From Thiocapsa bogorovii (GTDB lineage Bacteria > Pseudomonadota > Gammaproteobacteria > Chromatiales > Chromatiaceae), in assembly GCF_021228795.1 (NCBI RefSeq), contig NZ_CP089309.1, positions 3,779,501 to 3,843,500 of the forward strand: DNA of 64,000 bases, written 5' to 3'. The notes below the pieces were generated by a model. It was not told the DNA's origin, made no database searches, and saw only the letters and a list, made by a program, of their open reading frames with translations. The stretch's first letter is position 1. Every line of letters starts with the position of its first letter. Below, piece after piece: positions 57,918 through 64,000 of the stretch. A program made the translations under genes and the position numbers.

Positions 57918-59030
57918 TCAGTGCCACCCCGCGTCGATGATCGCGCCGCCGAGACAGACGTCGTCGCGGTAGAGCACGACCGACTGACCTGGCGTCACGG
58001 CGCGCTGCGGTTGGTCGAAGTGGATCCGGCAGCCCGACTCCCCGGCCTCCAAGACCTCGCAGTGTTGCAGAGGCTGGCGATGACGCAGACGCGCCAGGCA
58101 CCGAAACGGCGGGTCTTGCGGCGGTGCTCCGGCGATCCAATGCGGCTGCGCCGCACGCAACCCGGAAGACATGAGCAACGGATGGTGCGTCTCTTGAACC
58201 AGCACCAAGGTGTTGCGTTCGGCGTTCTTTGCGGCGACGAACCAAGGCGCCTCGCGCCCGCCGTGGATGCCGCCGATGCCGAGTCCCTGGCGTTGCCCGA
58301 TCGTGTAATAGGCCAGGCCCCGATGCTCGCCGATGGCAACCCCCTCGGCGGTCTCGATGGGGCCGGGCTCGCGCGGTAGGTAGCGGGCGAGGAAGTCCCG
58401 GAAGCGACGTTCGCCGATAAAACAGATCCCGGTGCTGTCCTTCTTCTCGGCATTGGCGAGTCCGAGACCCCTCGCGATCTCCCGAACCTCGCGCTTGTTC
58501 AGGTCATCAAGCGGGAAGAGCGCGCGCCCCAACTGAGCCTGATCGAGCAGATGCAGGAAGTAGGTCTGATCCTTGTCGGGGTCGGCGCACAGACGCAAAC
58601 GGGTCCCCTGCGCATCGCGAGTGACCCGTGCATAGTGGCCTGTGGCGATGAGGTCGGCGCCCAGACCCAGAGCGTGCTCGAGGAAGGCGGCGAACTTGAT
58701 TTCCCGGTTGCACAGGACATCCGGGTTGGGGGTGCGGAGGGCCCGATATTCGCTCAGGAAGGACTCGAAGACACGATCCCAGTATTCGGTCGCGAAGTTG
58801 ACGGTATGCAGCTGGATCCCGAGCCGTTCGGCGACGGCACGCGCGTCGGCCAGGTCCGCGGCGGCGGCGCAGTAGCCGGGGTCGTCGTCCTCTTCCCAGT
58901 TCTTCATGAAGAGCGCCTCGACCGCGTAGCCCAACGCGAGGAGACGATGGGCTGCGACGGCCGAATCCACGCCGCCGGAGAGGCCGACGATCACGCGGGT
59001 CGAGTGAGGCTGGTGCAATACGTCGGTCAT
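57918..59030 (-). CDS. mnmA: tRNA-specific 2-thiouridylase
   Basis: The 370-aa enzyme makes 2-thiouridine at position 34 of tRNA Lys, Glu and Gln. It has the PP-loop [14 protein letters not shown], the catalytic cysteine in [12 protein letters not shown], the second in [17 protein letters not shown], and [11 protein letters not shown] 59030 is at the homology start; the frame is open to 59150. It is divergent from icd, with 125 bases between the start codons. It leads the mnmA-hflD-acnA-purB cluster. Confidence 0.96.
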   Translation of the reverse strand: MTDVLHQPHSTRVIVGLSGGVDSAVAAHRLLALGYAVEALFMKNWEEDDDPGYCAAAADLADARAVAERLGIQLHTVNFATEYWDRVFESFLSEYRALRTPNPDVLCNREIKFAAFLEHALGLGADLIATGHYARVTRDAQGTRLRLCADPDKDQTYFLHLLDQAQLGRALFPLDDLNKREVREIARGLGLANAEKKDSTGICFIGERRFRDFLARYLPREPGPIETAEGVAIGEHRGLAYYTIGQRQGLGIGGIHGGREAPWFVAAKNAERNTLVLVQETHHPLLMSSGLRAAQPHWIAGAPPQDPPFRCLARLRHRQPLQHCEVLEAGESGCRIHFDQPQRAVTPGQSVVLYRDDVCLGGAIIDAGWH

Positions 59031-59155
59031 CGGGCGATTGTACCGGCCGCGTCGATCCGCGTCGCGAGCGGTTGCGGTCGTCCCGCATCGAAGGTCTGCG
59101 CAAGCCTCCGAGGCGGTGTTAGCATGGCGTCTTTTGGGCGACGAGAGCACTGCAC

Positions 59156-60415
59156 ATGGCCAACGACAACATCAAGATCCCTGCAGGCGGCGAGAAGATT
59201 CAGGTCAACCCCGACCTGTCTCTGAATGTACCGAACAACCCCATCATCCCCTACATCGAGGGCGACGGCATCGGCATCGATATCACGCCGGTGATGTGCG
59301 CGGTGGTCGATGCGTCGGTGGCCAAGGCGTACGGCGGGTCGCGCAAGGTCCATTGGATGGAGATCTATGCCGGCGAGAAGTCGACCCGCGCCTACGGCGA
59401 GGACGTTTGGCTTCCGGAGGAGACGCTGGCGGCGGTGAAGGATTATGTGGTTTCGATCAAGGGACCGCTGACCACGCCGGTCGGCGGCGGTATCCGCTCG
59501 CTGAACGTCACCCTGCGCCAAGAGCTCGATCTGTATGTCTGTCTGCGTCCGGTGCGCTACTTCAAAGGCACGCCGAGTCCGCTCAAGGAGCCCGAACACA
59601 CCGACATGGTGATCTTCCGCGAGAATTCGGAAGACATCTATGCCGGCATCGAATGGCAGGAAGGCTCGCCCGCGGCCAAGAAGGTCATCGATTTTCTGCG
59701 CAACGAGATGGGTGTAACCAAGATCCGATTCCCCGACACCTCCGGGATCGGCGTCAAGCCCGTGTCGCGGGAAGGGACCGAGCGTCTGGTGCGCAAGGCG
59801 ATCCAATACGTCATCGACAACGACCGATCCTCGCTGACCCTGGTCCACAAGGGCAACATTATGAAGTTCACCGAGGGTGCCTTTAAGCAGTGGGGGTACG
59901 ATTTGGCCAAATCCGAGTTCGGTGCCGAGGAGATCGGCGGCGGACCCTGGTGCAGCTTCAAGAATCCGAAGACCGGCAAGGAGATCGTGGTCAAGGACGT
60001 CATCGCCGATGCCTTCCTTCAGCAAATCCTGCTGCGCCCCAAGGACTACGATGTGATCGCGACCCTGAACCTCAACGGGGACTACATCTCCGACGCGCTG
60101 GCCGCGCAGGTCGGCGGCATCGGGATGGCGCCGGGGGCGAATTTGTCCGACACCGTCGCCATGTTCGAGGCCACGCACGGGACCGCGCCCAAATATGCCG
60201 GAAAGGATCAGGTGAATCCGAGCTCTTTGATTCTGTCGGCCGAGATGATGCTTCGGCACATGGGTTGGACGGAAGCAGCCGACCTCATCATCAAGGGTGT
60301 CGAAGGTGCGATTGCGGCCAAGACCGTCACCTACGATCTCGACAGACTCATGGACGGGGCGACGAAGCTGAGCTGTTCGGGCTTCGGCGATGCGGTGATC
60401 GCGCAGATGGATTGA
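59156..60415 (+). CDS. icd: NADP-dependent isocitrate dehydrogenase
   Basis: The 419-aa enzyme oxidises isocitrate to 2-oxoglutarate. It is close to E. coli Icd: [75 protein letters not shown], with the regulatory serine of the SLN motif. NADP preference is suggested by K/Y in the [17 protein letters not shown] adenine-binding loop. RBS is weak. It and mnmA share a divergent promoter region, as in E. coli. Confidence 0.97.
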   Translation: MANDNIKIPAGGEKIQVNPDLSLNVPNNPIIPYIEGDGIGIDITPVMCAVVDASVAKAYGGSRKVHWMEIYAGEKSTRAYGEDVWLPEETLAAVKDYVVSIKGPLTTPVGGGIRSLNVTLRQELDLYVCLRPVRYFKGTPSPLKEPEHTDMVIFRENSEDIYAGIEWQEGSPAAKKVIDFLRNEMGVTKIRFPDTSGIGVKPVSREGTERLVRKAIQYVIDNDRSSLTLVHKGNIMKFTEGAFKQWGYDLAKSEFGAEEIGGGPWCSFKNPKTGKEIVVKDVIADAFLQQILLRPKDYDVIATLNLNGDYISDALAAQVGGIGMAPGANLSDTVAMFEATHGTAPKYAGKDQVNPSSLILSAEMMLRHMGWTEAADLIIKGVEGAIAAKTVTYDLDRLMDGATKLSCSGFGDAVIAQMD

Positions 60416-60440
60416 CGGGCGAGGGCTTCGGTTCTTCGAG

Positions 60441-60474
60441 AAAAACGGGGCGCGGAACGGATATTCCGCCCCCG
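60441..60474 (-). terminator. Intrinsic terminator of cspD
   Basis: On the minus strand GGGGCGGAA and TTCCGCGCCCC form a stem with one bulge and a short loop, followed by GTTTTTCTC. It lies between the icd and cspD stops. Confidence 0.7.
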
Positions 60475-60543
60475 GCTGTCGTCGGATGTCAGCGTAAGGT
60501 CGCCTCCCGGGGCCGACAATCGCGAGCGCTCAGCGCACGGCGA

Positions 60544-60750
60544 TCAACTGACGCGATGCACATTGGCCGCATGAAGGCCCTTCGGTCCCTGACTGATCTC
60601 GAACTGGACTTTTTGTCCCTCGCGCAGGGTCTTGTAGCCGTCCATGTCGATGGCCGAGAAGTGGACGAAGACGTCCTCGTCGCGGCCATCGGGCTGCACG
60701 AACCCGTAGCCCTTGGCGTTATTGAACCACTTGACAACACCGGTAATCAT
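60544..60750 (-). CDS. cspD: Cold-shock-domain protein
   Basis: The 68-aa single cold-shock domain protein has RNP1 KGYGFVQP and RNP2 VFVHFSAI and binds single-stranded nucleic acids. It is divergent from clpS, the position of cspD in E. coli, where CspD is a replication inhibitor made in stationary phase; the name is given by synteny. Upstream 60751-61033 contains a short run of GTT/GTC repeats and no gene. Confidence 0.88.
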   Translation of the reverse strand: MITGVVKWFNNAKGYGFVQPDGRDEDVFVHFSAIDMDGYKTLREGQKVQFEISQGPKGLHAANVHRVS

Positions 60751-61033
60751 TTCAGGGCTCCTCCAGGAGTTGCAGGTCTCGCATTGGTGGTCGTCGTTGT
60801 TGTTGTCTGACGGGTGCCTTGAAACCTCGGAACCGCGCCATAACTGCGTAGTATAGTAAGGTGATTTCGGGGGTCAAACCGACATCCTCCGAGGCACTCC
60901 GAACCGATCCTCGTCACGGGTCGGAGCGGCCGGAAACCGAACGCGAGCCTCACCGCTCCACCCGGTATCGAAGCGATGTCAAACCGCGCGGTCGACATCG
61001 CAAGCCTCCAAAATTTTTCTAGAATTCCCAATC

Positions 61034-61357
61034 ATGAGTGACGACCTTCCGAGCGAGGAACGCGAATCAGGGCTGACCGTACAGGAGGCGAGACCGAAGC
61101 TTCGTCGGCCGCCCCTTTTCAAGGTCCTGTTGCTGAACGATGATTACACCCCGATGGAGTTCGTGGTGCAGGTGCTGGAGACCTTTTTCGCAATGAACCG
61201 CGAGAAGGCGACCCAAATCATGCTGCACGTGCATACTCGAGGTCGAGGGGTGTGCGGTGTTTTCACCAAAGATATCGCCGAGACCAAGGTGTCGCAGGTG
61301 AACGACTTTGCGCGAAGTCACCAACACCCCTTGCTGTGCACGATGGAAGAGGCTTAG
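61034..61357 (+). CDS. clpS: ATP-dependent Clp protease adaptor ClpS
   Basis: The 107-aa adaptor brings N-degron substrates to ClpAP. The core is [78 protein letters not shown], with the N-degron pocket residues in [10 protein letters not shown] and HVHTRG. The N-terminal 25 residues form the flexible extension that delivers substrates. clpA follows after 65 bases. Confidence 0.97.
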   Translation: MSDDLPSEERESGLTVQEARPKLRRPPLFKVLLLNDDYTPMEFVVQVLETFFAMNREKATQIMLHVHTRGRGVCGVFTKDIAETKVSQVNDFARSHQHPLLCTMEEA

Positions 61358-61422
61358 AGCCCGACACACCTGGTCGCTGCAGCGGCTCACTCCGTTTCGT
61401 CAACCCTGCTTGGATTAGGCCA

Positions 61423-63684
61423 ATGCTGAGCAAAGAACTTGAATTTACGCTGAACCGGGCCTTCAAGGAGGCGCGTGCGAAGCATCACGAGTACATGACG
61501 GTCGAGCACATGCTGTTGTCGCTTCTCGATAACCCGACCGCCGCGAAGGTGCTCAAGGCGTGCGGGACGGATGCCGAGAAGCTGCGTCGCGAGATCACCG
61601 CCTTCATCGACGAGACAACGCCGCTGATTCCCGACAGCGAGGATCGAGACACGCAGCCGACGCTCGGATTCCAGCGCGTCCTGCAGCGAGCGGTCTTCCA
61701 TGTTCAGTCCGCCGGAAAGAAGGAGGTCACCGGGGCGAACGTCCTCGTGGCGCTCTTCAGCGAGCAGGACTCCCAAGCCGTTTATCTGCTCAATCAGCAG
61801 GACGTGACGCGTTTGGACGTCGTCAACTATATCTCGCACGGGATCTCGAAGGTTCCGGGCGAGAGTCAGGACGACGAGATCCCCGGCGATGTCGACGAGC
61901 CGCGCGGAGAAGAAAAGGAGGGCAGCAGTCCGCTCGAGACGTTTGCGACCAATCTGAATGAAATGGCGCGCCAAGGGCGGATCGACCCCCTGATCGGTCG
62001 CGCCGCCGAGGTGGAGCGCACCGTTCAGATCCTCTGCCGGCGGCGCAAGAACAACCCGTTGTTCGTCGGCGAGGCGGGCGTGGGCAAGACCGCGATCGCC
62101 GAAGGCTTGGCCAAGAAGATCGTCGACGGACAGGTTCCGGAGATTCTCGGCGATGCCGTCATCTACTCGCTGGACCTCGGCGGCCTCGTGGCCGGAACCA
62201 AATACCGGGGTGATTTCGAGAAGCGGCTCAAGGCGGTCCTCGCACAACTGAAGCGCCAGCGTCACGCGATCCTCTTCATCGACGAGATCCATACGATCAT
62301 CGGCGCCGGGTCTGCCTCGGGCGGGGTCATGGATGCCTCGAACCTGATCAAGCCCGTGCTGGCCTCCGGTGATCTGCGTTGCATCGGCTCCACGACCTAC
62401 CAAGAATACCGCGGTATCTTCGAGAAGGATCGGGCGTTGGCGCGTCGCTTCCAGAAGATCGACGTCGAAGAGCCGTCGGTCGAGGAGACCTTCGAGATCC
62501 TCAAGGGGCTCAAGAGCCGGTTCGAAGAACATCATCAGGTGTCCTACACCAACCCGGCCTTGCGTGCCGCAGCGGAGCTGTCGAACCGTTACATCAACGA
62601 TCGCCATCTTCCCGACAAGGCGATCGACGTCATCGACGAGGCGGGTGCACACGTCCAGCTCAAGAGCCCCGCGAAGCGCAAGAAGCGCATCGATGTGGGC
62701 GACGTCGAGGCGATCGTCGCCAAGATGGCGCGCATCCCCTCGAAGAAGGTTTCGGCCTCCGACACGGAGTCGCTCAAGAACCTCGATCGCGATCTCAAGA
62801 TGGTCGTGTATGGTCAAGATGCGGCGATCGATGCCTTGACCTCCTCGATTCGCATGAACCGCTCGGGCTTGGGGACCGAGGAGAAGCCGATTGGCTCGTT
62901 CTTGTTCACCGGTCCGACCGGCGTCGGTAAGACGGAGGTGACCCGTCAGCTGGCGCGGATCCTCGGCATGGAGCTTCTGCGCTTCGACATGTCCGAATAC
63001 ATGGAGCGGCACACGGTCTCGCGGCTTATCGGCGCGCCGCCCGGATATGTGGGCTTCGATCAGGGCGGTCTGCTGACCGAAGAGGTCAACAAGCACCCGC
63101 ATGCGGTCTTGCTGCTCGACGAGATCGAGAAGGCACATCCCGATGTCTTCAACCTGCTCCTGCAGGTGATGGACCATGGGACACTGACCGACAACAACGG
63201 TCGGAAGGCAGATTTCCGCAACGTGGTCCTGGTGATGACCACGAACGCCGGGGCAGAAGAAACCGCTCGACGCTCGATCGGCTTCACCGAACAAGATCAC
63301 TCGACCGACGGTATCGAGGCGCTCAAGCGCTACTTCACACCCGAATTCCGCAATCGGCTCGACGCAGTCGTGCAGTTCGGCTCCTTGAGCGAGGAGACGA
63401 TCCGGAGCGTTGTGGATAAGTTCGTGTTCGAGCTCGAGCAGCAACTCGAAGAGAAGAAAGTGAGTTTGACGATCGACGCCGATGCCCGTGCCTGGCTGGC
63501 GGATAAAGGCTACGATCCGAAGATGGGCGCCCGTCCGATGGCACGGGTAATCCAGAACCACATCAAGAAGCCGTTGGCCAACGAGCTTCTCTTCGGTGAT
63601 CTCGTCGCAGGCGGAAACGTGCACATCCACGTGCAAGGAGAGACGCTCGCTTTCGACATCAACGGCGAGCCACGTTCGCTATGA
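61423..63684 (+). CDS. clpA: ATP-dependent Clp protease ATP-binding subunit ClpA
   Basis: The 753-aa AAA+ unfoldase has an N-domain ([37 protein letters not shown]) and two AAA modules with Walker A GEAGVGKT and GPTGVGKT, Walker B FIDEIHTI and LLDEIEKAH. The IGF loop near 620 docks ClpP. ATG 61423 is at the homology start; the frame is open to 61252 inside clpS. clpP is not in the window. Confidence 0.97.
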   Translation: MLSKELEFTLNRAFKEARAKHHEYMTVEHMLLSLLDNPTAAKVLKACGTDAEKLRREITAFIDETTPLIPDSEDRDTQPTLGFQRVLQRAVFHVQSAGKKEVTGANVLVALFSEQDSQAVYLLNQQDVTRLDVVNYISHGISKVPGESQDDEIPGDVDEPRGEEKEGSSPLETFATNLNEMARQGRIDPLIGRAAEVERTVQILCRRRKNNPLFVGEAGVGKTAIAEGLAKKIVDGQVPEILGDAVIYSLDLGGLVAGTKYRGDFEKRLKAVLAQLKRQRHAILFIDEIHTIIGAGSASGGVMDASNLIKPVLASGDLRCIGSTTYQEYRGIFEKDRALARRFQKIDVEEPSVEETFEILKGLKSRFEEHHQVSYTNPALRAAAELSNRYINDRHLPDKAIDVIDEAGAHVQLKSPAKRKKRIDVGDVEAIVAKMARIPSKKVSASDTESLKNLDRDLKMVVYGQDAAIDALTSSIRMNRSGLGTEEKPIGSFLFTGPTGVGKTEVTRQLARILGMELLRFDMSEYMERHTVSRLIGAPPGYVGFDQGGLLTEEVNKHPHAVLLLDEIEKAHPDVFNLLLQVMDHGTLTDNNGRKADFRNVVLVMTTNAGAEETARRSIGFTEQDHSTDGIEALKRYFTPEFRNRLDAVVQFGSLSEETIRSVVDKFVFELEQQLEEKKVSLTIDADARAWLADKGYDPKMGARPMARVIQNHIKKPLANELLFGDLVAGGNVHIHVQGETLAFDINGEPRSL

Positions 63685-63706
63685 GCGACAGCCCGGCGAC
63701 AGGCGT

Positions 63707-63757
63707 CGACCGGCGCTCCGTGCGATCATCGCGTCTCCGGCGAAGGAGCGCCGGTCG
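63707..63757 (+). terminator. Long hairpin downstream of clpA
   Basis: CGACCGGCGCTCC (63707-63719) and GGAGCGCCGGTCG (63745-63757) form a perfect 13-bp stem with a 25-base loop. It has no strong T tract. It lies between the convergent clpA and infA. Confidence 0.55.
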
Positions 63758-63872
63758 CTGCGAACGACCCTAAGATAGCGTTTGCCCGGCGGCTACGACG
63801 GAATCGTTTTTGTCCTGCGTGTCCGTGAAGCCCTTTCCGGCCGTCTGCGACTCCTTTTCGTTTCGGACGTGC

Positions 63873-64000
<128 letters not shown>

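Noticed and set aside
60781-60815. GTT/GTC run upstream of cspD as a CRISPR or regulatory repeat
   Set aside because: It is a short low-complexity stretch without regular spacing.
60780-60990. AACCGCG motifs at 60831 and near 60981 as another family element
   Set aside because: No matching CGCGGTT arm lies at the right distance, so they may be chance in GC-rich DNA.
63685-63872. tRNA gene between clpA and infA
   Set aside because: No cloverleaf or TTCGA-type T-loop context could be built; only a long hairpin is present.

Overview
The window is GC-rich, densely coded chromosomal DNA of a gammaproteobacterium. Gene orders typical of that class are intact: rpsA-ihfB, phoB-phoR, mnmA-hflD-purB divergent from icd, and cspD/clpS-clpA-infA. 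The mixture of genes would fit a purple sulfur bacterium of the Chromatiaceae or a relative, but no photosynthesis or sulfur-oxidation gene is present, so that placement is inference. There is no rRNA, no recognisable tRNA, no CRISPR array and no prophage.

Layout. 1-3.7 kb: end of rpsA, ihfB and a Tat-exported PLP enzyme. 3.7-9.8 kb (minus): phoB-phoR, then a periplasmic solute-binding protein and a hybrid histidine kinase that probably work as a pair. 10-12.4 kb: PutP symporter and a Nudix ADP-ribose pyrophosphatase. 12.6-17.6 kb: a zinc-starvation locus with a ZnuABC-type importer, an outer-membrane barrel with His/Asp-rich stretches, and a divergent DksA paralogue that has lost the zinc-binding cysteines, behind a candidate Zur box. 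18.3-20.3 kb: an IS1380-family insertion sequence abutting a 265-bp nested palindrome. 20.3-24 kb: creA, a protoporphyrinogen-oxidase-like flavoprotein, a haem-binding DUF3365 protein and an SOS-type yebG. 24.1-32.0 kb: an XRE regulator followed by a six-subunit complex related to hydrogenase-4 and complex I, whose large subunit lacks the NiFe cysteine ligands (an Ehr-type complex). 32.2-38.9 kb (minus): a diguanylate cyclase and a tandem double-length UvrA. 39-45 kb: a tiny secreted peptide, a membrane sensor fused to an AlbA_2 (Schlafen-like) domain, a PH-domain protein, pepA, lptG without lptF, and an RDD protein. 45.4-48.7 kb: a FixL/FixJ- or TtrS/TtrR-like two-component pair. 48.7-64 kb: housekeeping metabolism and proteostasis, with an HMGL-like aldolase, gltA, an OmpA-family protein, purB, acnA, hflD, mnmA, icd, cspD, clpS, clpA and infA.

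The most unusual non-coding feature is a family of palindromic elements with ends of the type T(A/G)AACCGCG...CGCGGTT(T/C)A, seen at eight loci. Full copies are two palindromic modules joined by an AT-rich linker. Their stems carry compensatory changes. At most loci next to a gene end, the element terminus is the stop codon of that gene, and between two convergent pairs the element runs exactly from stop codon to stop codon.

Functionally, gltA, acnA and icd supply the first steps of the TCA cycle, the zinc locus looks like one coordinated response, and the Ehr operon probably encodes an ion-translocating membrane complex with an unknown redox partner.
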